Below are positions 38,207 to 46,278 of a stretch of 64,000 bases of DNA, one piece after another (position 1 is the first letter of the stretch; each line of letters opens with the position of its first letter). This stretch comes from an uncultured Flavobacteriaceae bacterium (GTDB lineage Bacteria; Bacteroidota; Bacteroidia; Flavobacteriales; Flavobacteriaceae): positions 1-64,000 of the forward strand of contig CANLUH010000006.1 in NCBI GenBank assembly GCA_947494205.1, read 5' to 3'. Below the pieces are notes generated by a model that saw nothing but the letters and a program-made list of their open reading frames with translations, ran no database searches and was not told the origin of the DNA. A program made the position numbers and the translations under genes.

Positions 38207-39274
38207 TTAAGCTAATTGGTTTTCTATTTTAATCATCCAATTAAACTTATCGGCTACTTTTCCTGTTTTTATTGCATTTAAAGTATCGTTAACGTCTTTT
38301 CCTACTGGACTTTCATCGGATACATGGATTACTTCTCCTTCTAAGCCTATTTCTTGTATGTAGGCAATTCCTACTGCTGTTCCTGTTCCGAAGGCTTCTT
38401 CTAACGTTCCGTTTGCTGATGCTTCTTTTATTTCGTCTATTGTAATGGCGCGTTCTATTACTTCGTAGCCTTTGTCTTTTAATACTGAAATAACACTTAG
38501 TCTGGTTATTCCATCTAAAATAGAGCCGTCGCGTTTTGGGGTTACCATTTTACCGTCTATTTTAAAGAAAATATTCATGGTTCCTACTTCTTGTATGTAT
38601 TTATGCTCTACGGCATCTAACCATAATACTTGGTCGTATCCTTTTGCTTTTGCCAATTCTGTTGGACGAATGGCTGCTGCATAGTTTCCTGCTGCTTTTG
38701 CTTCTCCTGTTCCTCCGTTAGCGGCTCTTATGTATTTTTTTTCTGCCCATAATTTTATACGCTTACTAAAAAATGGTCCTGCGGGAGATGCCATTATTAT
38801 AAATTTATAGTGTGTTGCTGCACGCATACCTATAAATGGCTCGTCTGCATACATAAATGGTCTTAAATATAATGCGCTCCCATCTGCTGGCGGAATCCAA
38901 CTGCGTTCTAAATCGACTAATTGTTTTAAGCCTTCTACAAATAGGTCTTCTGGAAAATTAGGCATTCCCATACGGTCTGCACTAAAGTTTAATCGTGCTG
39001 CATTTTTATCGGCACGAAATAACATTGGATTTCCATCGCCATCTACGGTTGCTTTCATGCCTTCAAAAATAGCTTGTCCGTAGTGTAAAGCCATTGCTGC
39101 TGGATGTGTAGGGATTAGCTCTAAGGGTTCTATTCTCGGGTTAGTCCATGCTCCGTTTTCAAAATCACAAATAAACATGTGATCTGTAAATGTTGTTCCT
39201 AATGGAATATTATTAAAGTCTAAATCGTCTACTCTAGATTTTGCTACTTTAGTGATGTTTATATTGTGCGACAT
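38207..39274 (-). CDS. ilvE: Branched-chain amino acid aminotransferase
   Basis: 355 residues, fold type IV PLP aminotransferase. The PLP lysine is K193 in GEAKAAGNYAAAIR. ALHYGQAIFEGMKA (62-75), QVLWLDAVEHKYIQEVGTMNIFF and ILDGITRLSVISVLKD identify it as IlvE of the longer subtype II. It links valine, leucine and isoleucine to their 2-oxo acids, the substrates of the E1/E2 complex encoded on either side, so the three genes form a catabolic operon. The gene lies 18 bp downstream of E2. Confidence 0.9.
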   Translation of the reverse strand: MSHNINITKVAKSRVDDLDFNNIPLGTTFTDHMFICDFENGAWTNPRIEPLELIPTHPAAMALHYGQAIFEGMKATVDGDGNPMLFRADKNAARLNFSADRMGMPNFPEDLFVEGLKQLVDLERSWIPPADGSALYLRPFMYADEPFIGMRAATHYKFIIMASPAGPFFSKRIKLWAEKKYIRAANGGTGEAKAAGNYAAAIRPTELAKAKGYDQVLWLDAVEHKYIQEVGTMNIFFKIDGKMVTPKRDGSILDGITRLSVISVLKDKGYEVIERAITIDEIKEASANGTLEEAFGTGTAVGIAYIQEIGLEGEVIHVSDESPVGKDVNDTLNAIKTGKVADKFNWMIKIENQLA

Positions 39275-39292
39275 GGTATTTATGTTGTGTTG

Positions 39293-40594
39293 TTATATTA
39301 TTCTATTAATATCGAATTGCTCAAAATAATCGGCTACACGACGTACAAACGAGCCTCCTAAAAAGCCATCGACTACGCGATGATCAAAGGACAGTGATAA
39401 ATACATCATACTTCGTATTGCTATTTCGTCTCCGTTTTCCGTTTCTATTACTTCTGGTCGTTTCTTTATTATTCCTAATGCTAGGATTGCAACTTCTGGT
39501 TGGTTTATTATTGGGGTTCCCATAACGCTACCAAAAGTACCTACGTTAGATATGGTAAACGTGCTTCCTTTTATATCGTCTCCTCCTAATTTATTTTCTC
39601 TTGCTTTTCCTGCCAATGCATTAACATTAGTAGCTATTGTTTTTAGGTCCTTTGTATCTGCATTTTTTACAACAGGGACAATTAAGTTTCCACTTGGTAA
39701 AGCTGTTGCCATACCTATATTAATATCTTCTTTTACTATAATAGTATTACCATCTACCGATGCATTTATATTTGGAAAGTCTTTTACTGCTTTTGCTACA
39801 GCTTCTACAAATAATGGTGTAAAGGTTAAACGTTCGCCGTATTTTTCTTGAAAGGCAACTTTATTTGCATTACGCCATTTTACCATATTGGTTAAATCGG
39901 CTTCTACATATGCAGTTACGTGTGGCGACGTGTGTTTTGAATACACCATGTGATCTGCAATCATTTGGCGCATTCTATCCATTTCTATGACTTTACCTTT
40001 GCCTTTATCGAAATTTAGCTGAGGAATGCGATATGCTGTTGGATCTTGTTGTGCAACTGGTTGCGCAAATTTATACGGTCTACCATCTTCGATATATTGA
40101 AATACATCACTTTTTCGTAATCTCCCCTCATGACCTGTTGCAGGTATGCGTGCTAATTCTTCGAAACTAATATGTTGTTCTTTTGCTATTTTTAATATTA
40201 AAGGTGAAAAGAAGGTGTTTGAGTTTGAAGTTGAAAATGCAGTTGCACTGGTAGCTACTGCTACTGGAGCAGGTTTTGGTCGTTTTGGTGATTTTGTTTT
40301 TTCTTTTTTAGTTTCGGAAGGTTTAGCGACTTCTTTAGTTTTAGTACCGCTTTCTTCTGAAACTTCTAACAGCGCTATAACGTCTCCTACAGGTACAACA
40401 TCTTTTGCTTGAAACAATGTTTTAACTAATGTTCCTGATGCTGGTGCTGGCACTTCGTTATCTACTTTATCTGTAGCAACTTCTAAAATAATATCTCCTT
40501 CATCGAAAGCATCACCTTCATTAATTAACCAATTGATTATTGTTCCTTCTGTGATACTTTCGCCCATCTTGGGCATTTTTAATTCAAAATTCAT
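39293..40594 (-). CDS. Dihydrolipoamide acyltransferase (E2) of the branched-chain 2-oxo acid dehydrogenase
   Basis: 433 residues. One lipoyl domain (1-77) with the lipoylated lysine K43 in EVATDKVDNEV, an Ala/Lys/Pro linker, a peripheral subunit-binding domain (about 132-173, SPLILKIAKEQHISFEEL) and a catalytic core (about 205-433) with the active-site histidine in SFDHRVVDGFLGG. Together with E1 it makes branched-chain acyl-CoA. It is first gene of the operon E2-ilvE-E1, whose upstream space holds an Lrp-type gene in the other direction. Confidence 0.9.
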   Translation of the reverse strand: MNFELKMPKMGESITEGTIINWLINEGDAFDEGDIILEVATDKVDNEVPAPASGTLVKTLFQAKDVVPVGDVIALLEVSEESGTKTKEVAKPSETKKEKTKSPKRPKPAPVAVATSATAFSTSNSNTFFSPLILKIAKEQHISFEELARIPATGHEGRLRKSDVFQYIEDGRPYKFAQPVAQQDPTAYRIPQLNFDKGKGKVIEMDRMRQMIADHMVYSKHTSPHVTAYVEADLTNMVKWRNANKVAFQEKYGERLTFTPLFVEAVAKAVKDFPNINASVDGNTIIVKEDINIGMATALPSGNLIVPVVKNADTKDLKTIATNVNALAGKARENKLGGDDIKGSTFTISNVGTFGSVMGTPIINQPEVAILALGIIKKRPEVIETENGDEIAIRSMMYLSLSFDHRVVDGFLGGSFVRRVADYFEQFDINRII

Positions 40595-40702
40595 TAATGG
40601 AAACTTAATTTTATTAAAGAAATAAAATTAATAAAATCATTAAAATACTTTTCTTAAAATCTTCATTTAATATCCTATTAAGAACAAAACACTTTTTATA
40701 TT

Positions 40703-40731
40703 AATTTAAAAGAATATTATTCTTTTAAATT
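40703..40731. promoter_or_regulatory. 29-bp perfect palindrome, candidate Lrp-type operator
   Basis: Arms of 13 bp (left 40703-40715, AATTTAAAAGAAT; right 40719-40731) around a 3-nt spacer, located between the divergent Lrp-type gene and the E2-ilvE-E1 genes, and adjacent to the Lrp -7 box. AT-rich palindromes of this size and place are typical operators of Lrp/AsnC regulators, so autoregulation and control of the BCKDH genes are inferred. Confidence 0.65.
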
Positions 40732-40732
40732 T

Positions 40733-40740
40733 TATATTTG
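40733..40740 (+). promoter_or_regulatory. Promoter -7 box of the Lrp-type regulator
   Basis: TATATTTG, a perfect match to the Bacteroidetes TAnnTTTG element, 24 bp before the start codon at 40765 and touching the 29-bp palindrome. A -33 TTTG is not obvious. Confidence 0.6.
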
Positions 40741-40764
40741 TAGAACTGCAAATAACATTTTTCT

Positions 40765-41241
40765 ATGTCTTATTCTCTTGATAAAATAGATTTTAAAATC
40801 CTGTCCTTACTACAACAAGATAGTGATAGAACAACTAAAAGCATAGCTAGTGAATTGGGCATGACCACAACTCCTATTTTTGAACGTATTAAGAAATTAG
40901 AAAAACATGGGTATATAAAAAAATATGTTGCCTTATTGAATCATAAAAAAATAGGTTTAAAACAAACTGTCTTTGTTGGTATTACGCTTCAAGGACATAC
41001 AAGAAGTTATCTTGAGAAATTTGTAAAACAAATTAATAGCTTTCCTGAAATTATTGAGTGCCACAGGGTAAGTGGAAACTACGATTATTTATTAAAATTG
41101 GTTGTTGAAGATATTGAGGCTTATGAGACGTTTATTATTACCAAATTAACGTTGCTTCCTTACTTAGGCAATGTACAGAGTTTGATTGCTTTATCTACTG
41201 GAAAAGATACTAACGAAATTGATTTGAGTAGTATTAGCTAA
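40765..41241 (+). CDS. Lrp/AsnC family transcriptional regulator
   Basis: 158 residues. An N-terminal helix-turn-helix (KIDFKILSLLQQDSDRTTKSIASELGMTTTPIFERIKKLEKHG, residues 7-50) and a C-terminal effector-binding RAM/AsnC domain with EIIECHRVSGNYDYLLKLVVEDIEAYETF (about 95-125). It stands head-to-head with the branched-chain catabolic genes and probably senses leucine or another amino acid to control them and itself. The stop codon is followed at once by an 11-copy heptamer repeat. Confidence 0.9.
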   Translation: MSYSLDKIDFKILSLLQQDSDRTTKSIASELGMTTTPIFERIKKLEKHGYIKKYVALLNHKKIGLKQTVFVGITLQGHTRSYLEKFVKQINSFPEIIECHRVSGNYDYLLKLVVEDIEAYETFIITKLTLLPYLGNVQSLIALSTGKDTNEIDLSSIS

Positions 41242-41317
41242 CTGTTGGCTGTTGGCTGTTGGCTGTTGGCTGTTGGCTGTTGGCTGTTGGCTGTTGGCTG
41301 TTGGCTGTTGGCTGTTG
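41242..41317. repeat. Heptanucleotide tandem repeat, about 11 copies of CTGTTGG
   Basis: Seventy-six bases of unbroken CTGTTGG units (10.9 copies) starting at the base after the TAA stop of the Lrp-type gene. The repeat is intergenic and unbroken, so recent expansion by slippage is likely. The unit, read as GGCTGTT, is related to the degenerate repeat at 56862-56896. Confidence 0.95.
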
Positions 41318-41436
41318 AAAATTTTAAAAATAGATTAGCCTTTTCGTTATAATGCAAAATATATTCTATACTTATTAACGTTACTTTTCTAGTCTCAACT
41401 TTTAACGTACAGAAACTGCTTACTCTTACTGCAAAC

Positions 41437-42033
41437 TTATTTCTTAAAAGTATCTCTCAACGTTTTATAGGCTTCTTCTTGTGTTGGTAAGTCTTTTGGT
41501 ACTTCGCGTAGCGGCTCCACTGCTTTTAATGTTTCGTGACAGTCTGCAGGTAATTGCTGATATAATTGTGTGCCTTTAGTTTTCCAAGCAATCATCTCAT
41601 CACTGACTTGCTTTATTACTTTTGCAGGATTCCCAACAACTAAACTTCTGTTTGGTATTTTGGTTTCGGCTTTTACAAATGCCATAGCGCCTACAATGCT
41701 TTCGTCTCCTATTTCCGCATCGTCCATGATTACTGTATTCATTCCAATAAGACAATTACGTCCTAAATTAGCGCCATGAATAATTGCTCCATGTCCTACA
41801 TGAGCACTTTCTTTTAATGTAATAGATTTACCTGGAAACATGTGTACTGTACAATTTTCTTGTACATTAACGCCATCTTCTAAAATGATTTGTCCCCAAT
41901 CTCCTCGAATAGCTGCTCCTGGACCTATGTAACAGTTTTTACCAATAATAACATTTCCTGTTACAGCCGCTAATGGGTGCACAAAACTACTTTCGTGTAC
42001 AACAGGGGTGTATCCTTTAAATTTGTAAATCAT
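41437..42033 (-). CDS. paaY: PaaY-type hexapeptide-repeat (gamma-carbonic anhydrase-like) protein
   Basis: 198 residues, left-handed beta-helix of hexapeptide repeats (VIIGKNCYIGPGAAIRG, VNVQENCTVHMFPG, HVGHGAIIHGANLGRNCLIGMNTVIMDDAEIG). The metal-binding histidines lie in VHMFPG and HVGHGAIIHG. The C-terminal helical tail (residues 140-198) is the PaaY form. PaaY is a thioesterase that hydrolyses dead-end ring-CoA compounds in phenylacetate degradation. It is the last gene of the paa cluster, 20 bp after a hypothetical gene. Confidence 0.85.
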   Translation of the reverse strand: MIYKFKGYTPVVHESSFVHPLAAVTGNVIIGKNCYIGPGAAIRGDWGQIILEDGVNVQENCTVHMFPGKSITLKESAHVGHGAIIHGANLGRNCLIGMNTVIMDDAEIGDESIVGAMAFVKAETKIPNRSLVVGNPAKVIKQVSDEMIAWKTKGTQLYQQLPADCHETLKAVEPLREVPKDLPTQEEAYKTLRDTFKK

Positions 42034-42053
42034 GACCTCAACCTATTCATTAG

Positions 42054-42584
42054 TTATTCATCCATTGCTTCCAATTGTTCTGCAAGCAACAGTACTGACT
42101 CAAAGTACATATTATAATCTACATCCATTTTCTCTCCCTTCATATTAATGAAATTATCACAACCTTTTGCAAATCTAAGTTCTTCATCTTCAGAAAGCAC
42201 TTCATTATTGATATTAGAAACTACAAAAGCAATTCGTTTTTTCGATTTTTCACCTTCAATACAATAACTTTTCTTATTATAAAACTCACAAAAATCTCCA
42301 CCACATTTACCTTTATAAACATTAAGAAATTCATCACCTGATTCTTGAAACTCCTTAAACATTGCCTGAAGATAAGTTAGAAAGTAGTATTTATTTAATT
42401 CTAAAATTGTACCGTGCTCTGTTACTCCCAACTCTTCATTGAAATCTTCTGAAAGATTGGGCTCAAATTTTTGAAGATCAAAATCTGATAAAAGTGTTAT
42501 AATTTTATGAAGAATCTTATCTTCTGTATTGAACACTTCTCTTTTAGTAATATTAATCTTACCTAATACCAAAACATTATCCAT
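42054..42584 (-). CDS. Hypothetical protein inserted in the paa cluster
   Basis: 176 residues, no signal peptide, no family recognised. Acidic, with a Cys-rich centre (YKGKCGGDFCEFYNKKSYCIEGEKS, residues 90-114) that could bind metal, and a helical acidic end (ESVLLLAEQLEAMDE). Its start codon overlaps the stop of the upstream enoyl-CoA hydratase (TAATG), so it is translated coupled to a paa gene. No paa role is known for such a protein. Homologues elsewhere in flavobacteria would show whether it is a passenger. Confidence 0.65.
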   Translation of the reverse strand: MDNVLVLGKINITKREVFNTEDKILHKIITLLSDFDLQKFEPNLSEDFNEELGVTEHGTILELNKYYFLTYLQAMFKEFQESGDEFLNVYKGKCGGDFCEFYNKKSYCIEGEKSKKRIAFVVSNINNEVLSEDEELRFAKGCDNFINMKGEKMDVDYNMYFESVLLLAEQLEAMDE

Positions 42585-43339
42585 TACTTAAACCCTTTCA
42601 ATTTCTCTTTAGTAAATTCTGAAAGCACTAATCGTCCACTTGTTTGTGCACGTTCTGCTAGTAATTCGTCCCAATCGTCTGTACCTTTCCAGAATACTTT
42701 TTTCATTTCTGTCATAGCATCTGTATTGTATGTACATAAATGTTCTGCTGTTGTTTTTACAGCTTCATCTAACTCATCGTTACTCTCAAATACTTTTGTA
42801 AACAATCCTTTTTGCATTGCCCATTCTGCTGGATAAAATGAATTAGCATCTATAGCGATTTGCGACATTGCGCTTAAGCCCATTTTACGTTCTATTGCTG
42901 GCCCTACAACAAATGGTCCTATTCCTATATTTAGTTCGCTTAATTTTATCGCTGCATATTTTGAAGCCATACAATAATCGGTTGCTGCTGCTAAACCAAC
43001 ACCGCCTCCTACTGTTTTTCCTTGTATGCGTCCTATTATAAATTTAGGACATTTACGCATGGCATTAATAACGTTTGCAAATCCAGAAAAGAACACTTTG
43101 CCTGTTGCTGCATCGTTAATATTTATTAATTCTTTAAAACTTGCTCCTGCGCAGAACGTTCTGTCTTTTCCACTTTTTAAAACAATAACTTTAATAGCAT
43201 TGTTTTGTCCTGCTTCCGTTATAGTTTGTGCTAGTTTTGCTAGCACATCTCCTGGTAGAGAGTTATGCGCAGGATGAAAAAACTCTATGTATCCTACTTC
43301 GTTTTCTATGTTTATTTTAACGTATGGGTCGCTCATCAC
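42584..43339 (-). CDS. Enoyl-CoA hydratase/isomerase of the phenylacetate cluster (PaaF-like)
   Basis: 251 residues of the crotonase family. The oxyanion-hole motifs are FCAGASFKEL (62-71) and GGGVGLAAATDYCMA (near 112-126). It lacks the SGGTFFLPRLIG stretch of PaaG and has GIGPFVVGPAIERKMG in its place, so it is probably the hydratase that acts on 2,3-dehydroadipyl-CoA (PaaF) or on a related ring-cleavage product. It lies between the GIY-YIG gene and a hypothetical gene in the paa cluster. Either Met 1 or 2 may start it. Confidence 0.8.
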   Translation of the reverse strand: MMSDPYVKINIENEVGYIEFFHPAHNSLPGDVLAKLAQTITEAGQNNAIKVIVLKSGKDRTFCAGASFKELININDAATGKVFFSGFANVINAMRKCPKFIIGRIQGKTVGGGVGLAAATDYCMASKYAAIKLSELNIGIGPFVVGPAIERKMGLSAMSQIAIDANSFYPAEWAMQKGLFTKVFESNDELDEAVKTTAEHLCTYNTDAMTEMKKVFWKGTDDWDELLAERAQTSGRLVLSEFTKEKLKGFK

Positions 43340-43348
43340 ACTTGTGTG

Positions 43349-43366
43349 TTCCCGTGTAAACGGGAA
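43349..43366. repeat. TTCCCG hairpin element
   Basis: Six-base stem TTCCCG / CGGGAA with a 6-nt loop in the gap between the GIY-YIG gene and the enoyl-CoA hydratase. On the plus strand it is followed by ATCTTTTTT; a related hairpin at 55438-55455 is followed by ATCTTTT and similar TAAATTAAAC-like DNA, so the two appear to be copies of one small element. Confidence 0.6.
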
Positions 43367-43385
43367 TCTTTTTTATTTATTAAAC

Positions 43386-43670
43386 TTATATTCCTTTATA
43401 TAAATCCATCCAATGCGGATTCATTTTTTCTATTAATTCAATTTTCCAACCTCTATTCCATTTCTTCATTTGCTTTTCTTTCAACCTCGCTTCTTTTTCA
43501 TCTTCAAACGATTCAAAATAAACTAATTTATCTAAATTATATTTTGCAGAAAATGTTGTTGGATGTACTTTATTTTTATGTTGATATATTCTTCTTTTTA
43601 AATCTTTTGTAAATCCGATATATAAGACGCCTTGTTTTTTATTTGTTATAATATAGACGTACCATTTCAT
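43386..43670 (-). CDS. GIY-YIG domain nuclease (small stand-alone)
   Basis: 94 residues: the GIY-YIG core is YVYIITNKKQGVLYIGFTKDLKRRIYQHK at 4-32, then YESFEDEKEARLKEKQMKKWNRGWKIELIEKMNP near 53-85, with the catalytic Glu. It belongs to the small UvrC/URI-type family which is widespread as solitary genes. It lies inside the paa operon between paaZ and the enoyl-CoA hydratase and is flanked by hairpins with CCCG/CGGG stems on both sides (43349-43366 and 43695-43714). The family may act as a homing-type or repair nuclease, but a role for this protein is not shown. Confidence 0.85.
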   Translation of the reverse strand: MKWYVYIITNKKQGVLYIGFTKDLKRRIYQHKNKVHPTTFSAKYNLDKLVYFESFEDEKEARLKEKQMKKWNRGWKIELIEKMNPHWMDLYKGI

Positions 43671-43686
43671 GTTTTTTATTTCAATT

Positions 43687-43714
43687 TAAAAAAGACTCCC
43701 GATTTCTCGGGAGT
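43687..43714 (-). terminator. Terminator after paaZ
   Basis: On the minus strand: ACTCCCGA, GAAA tetraloop, TCGGGAGT, then CTTTTTT. This is a complete rho-independent terminator 19 bp after the paaZ stop codon, so part of the transcription should stop before the GIY-YIG, hydratase and paaY genes. Confidence 0.75.
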
Positions 43715-43757
43715 TTCGAACAATTTAATCTGCTATAGCAGATTAAATTGTTCGAAA
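43714..43757. repeat. 44-bp perfect palindrome over the paaZ stop codon
   Basis: Two perfect 22-bp arms without spacer: 43714-43735 and 43736-43757, with centre CTATAG at 43733-43738. One half is the last coding part of paaZ ([10 protein letters not shown] and the TAG stop); the other half is its exact inverted copy just outside the gene. It looks like an inverted duplication of the gene end. It would form a cruciform, or a long hairpin in the mRNA right before the terminator. Confidence 0.9.
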
Positions 43758-46276
43758 TGATGATTAAGGTGCTTACGCTCTAACAAATACGATTCGTATT
43801 TATTTAATTCACCAAAAACAAGGTTCTTTAAAACTGCATCAGGATTGTCTTTAAAAAATGCCAAATACTTAAAACGTTGTTCTATAAATTTCTCTTTTGC
43901 CGTTTGCAAATCTGGGTGTACTAGAGGTGCTAATGTATCTTTCTCTAATAATGGGAATTTTGAATTTTGTGGAAACTTCTCAAAGTTGTACAAACTGTCG
44001 TGTACTACTTCTAATATCTTCTCTGGTGTAGCAATTTCAAAATCTTGAATTTCTCCTCCTGCAATTTTGTATGTATACTCTAAATGTTCTAGCATATGCT
44101 GTGGTGTCATAATTCCCCACTTACATTTACTATCTTCTGTTAGTTTTGCTAAACAAGCGTCTATAACTTCTGAAGTCATTTCTGTAAATACTTCTTGCTT
44201 CTTTTCTACCATTGTTAGTATAGTAGCTACACATACTAATGCATCTTCTTTTTCTGCTCCTGCTGGTAATACAGCATTTGCTGCATCTACGTTAGCATCA
44301 AAAACTTCTACATACCATTTTACAATACCACTAGGGTGTTCTTGCCCTCTACTATCTCTATCTACTTTTTGCTTACAAGTTAATCGTACATAAAGGGTAT
44401 CGTTATGATAAATAGGTCGTAAAAACCTAATTTCTTCTAAACCGTAATTTGCTGCAACTGGCCCTTTGTTTGGATACACAAATAATCCTGCTGCCATTGA
44501 AATAATGAAATAGCCATGAGCCGTTCGTTTTTCAAAAATACTTCCATCCAGACTCGTAATATCTGTGTGTGCATAAAAATGATCCCATGTAATGTTCCCA
44601 AAGTTTACAATATCTGTATCTGTAATGGTTCTATTATGCGTTTTCAGAGACATTCCTGGCTGAATATCTTCCCAATGGTAAGCAAACGGATGCTTTGGCG
44701 ATGCCTTGTATGCTGCTTTTGGCTGGTATATTCCTGTAATTTCAGTTAAAGTTGTTGGAGAGCCTTGTATGGCTGTACGCTGTAAATAATGCTTTATACC
44801 TCGCATACCTCCCATTTCTTCTCCTCCACCTGCACGTCCTGGTCCACCGTGTACTAAACTTGGTAATGGTGATCCGTGTCCTGTACTTTGTTTTGCCATT
44901 TCACGATTTATTACCATAATACGGCCATGGTGACTTGCTGCATTTACTACATAATCTTTGGCTATTTTATCATCGTTAGTTGCTATTGATGATACTAAAG
45001 ACCCTTTACCCATTTGCGCTAAAGTAATAGCTTCATCTAAATTTTTATAAGGCATTATTGTACTTACTGGTCCAAAGGCTTCACGTTCGTGAATAATTGT
45101 GTTTTGAAACGGATGGTCTGCTCTTAGTAGTATTGGACTAATAAATGCTCCTTTTTTAGCATCTGCTCCAATGGTTTCTATTGTATCTAAACTTCCGTAA
45201 ACTATTTGCGCTTCTTTTGCTAAGTCGTTTACAGAATCTCTTACAGCTTCTACTTGTTGTTTACTTACCAGAGACCCCATACGTACTTCTTTTAATCTTG
45301 GGTCTCCTATAGTTACTTTATCTAATGCTTTTCCTAAAGCAATTTGTACGTCTTCTACTCTATTTTCTGGCACTATTATTCGACGTATCGCTGTACATTT
45401 CTGCCCAGCTTTTACAGTCATTTCTTTTCGTACTTCTTTTATAAACAAGTCAAATTCTGGAGTTCCTGGCGTAGCATCTTCTCCTAAAATAGAAGCGTTT
45501 AATGAATCGGCTTCCATTGTAAATGGCACCGCTTCTTGGATAATTCTTGGGTGCGCTTTTAATAATCGCCCAGTTGTTGCTGACCCTGTAAAGGTAACAA
45601 CATCTTGAGATTCTACTGTATCTAAGATTGTTCTTACTGTACCGTTAATAATTTGCAATGCGCCTTCGGGCAAAATACCTGAAGCTATTATTGTTCTCGC
45701 TACTGCTTCTGCTAAATAAGATGATGATGGTGCTGGTAAAACCACTGCTGGCACTCCTGCCATCCAGTTTACTGCACATTTTTCTAACATGCCCCATACT
45801 GGAAAGTTAAAGGCATTAATATGTACTGCTACTCCTTTTTTTGGCACCATAATATGATGCGCCATAAAACGACCTCCTCGAGATAAATCGATTGGATCTC
45901 CTTCTACGTGATACGATTGATTAGGAAATAATTTTCGTAATGATGCATTAGCAAATAGATTCCCAAACCCGCCTTCTATATCAATCCAACTATCTACTTT
46001 TGTAGCACCTGTTCTGTAACTTAATTCGTAAAAGTCTTTTTTACGTTTTGTTAAGTACAATGCTAAACTTTTAAGCATATTTCCGCGTTCCTGAAATGTC
46101 ATTTTTCTAAGAACTTCCCCTCCTTTTGTTCTTCCGTAATTAAGAACTTCTGGAATGTCTAATCCTTCTGTAGCGACACTAGTAAATGCTTCTCCAGTAA
46201 TAGCATCTAATACTGGAATGCCGTCTTCTTTTCCTTCTGTCCATTGACCTTGGACATAGTGTTGAATTTTTTTCAT
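43733..46276 (-). CDS. paaZ: PaaZ oxepin-CoA hydrolase / 3-oxo-5,6-dehydrosuberyl-CoA semialdehyde dehydrogenase with extra C-terminal domain
   Basis: 847 residues. Residues 1-515 form the aldehyde dehydrogenase, with the catalytic Glu in FTMEADSLN (E255) and Cys in [11 protein letters not shown] (C294). Residues 530-680 form the R-specific MaoC-type hydratase domain, with WDHFYAHTD and [20 protein letters not shown]. coli PaaZ ends there (681 residues). Here about 159 more residues, from 689 ([12 protein letters not shown]), give a helical domain with [10 protein letters not shown] and a terminal HLNHHFEQF that resembles DUF1569/DinB-type bundles. The gene is followed by a 44-bp palindrome and a terminator. 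It starts 2 bp after the lipoprotein stop. Confidence 0.95.
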   Translation of the reverse strand: MKKIQHYVQGQWTEGKEDGIPVLDAITGEAFTSVATEGLDIPEVLNYGRTKGGEVLRKMTFQERGNMLKSLALYLTKRKKDFYELSYRTGATKVDSWIDIEGGFGNLFANASLRKLFPNQSYHVEGDPIDLSRGGRFMAHHIMVPKKGVAVHINAFNFPVWGMLEKCAVNWMAGVPAVVLPAPSSSYLAEAVARTIIASGILPEGALQIINGTVRTILDTVESQDVVTFTGSATTGRLLKAHPRIIQEAVPFTMEADSLNASILGEDATPGTPEFDLFIKEVRKEMTVKAGQKCTAIRRIIVPENRVEDVQIALGKALDKVTIGDPRLKEVRMGSLVSKQQVEAVRDSVNDLAKEAQIVYGSLDTIETIGADAKKGAFISPILLRADHPFQNTIIHEREAFGPVSTIMPYKNLDEAITLAQMGKGSLVSSIATNDDKIAKDYVVNAASHHGRIMVINREMAKQSTGHGSPLPSLVHGGPGRAGGGEEMGGMRGIKHYLQRTAIQGSPTTLTEITGIYQPKAAYKASPKHPFAYHWEDIQPGMSLKTHNRTITDTDIVNFGNITWDHFYAHTDITSLDGSIFEKRTAHGYFIISMAAGLFVYPNKGPVAANYGLEEIRFLRPIYHNDTLYVRLTCKQKVDRDSRGQEHPSGIVKWYVEVFDANVDAANAVLPAGAEKEDALVCVATILTMVEKKQEVFTEMTSEVIDACLAKLTEDSKCKWGIMTPQHMLEHLEYTYKIAGGEIQDFEIATPEKILEVVHDSLYNFEKFPQNSKFPLLEKDTLAPLVHPDLQTAKEKFIEQRFKYLAFFKDNPDAVLKNLVFGELNKYESYLLERKHLNHHFEQFNLL

Positions 46277-46278
46277 AT

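Noticed and set aside
41242-41317. Possible CRISPR or guide-type array
   Set aside because: There are no spacers; it is a simple tandem repeat.
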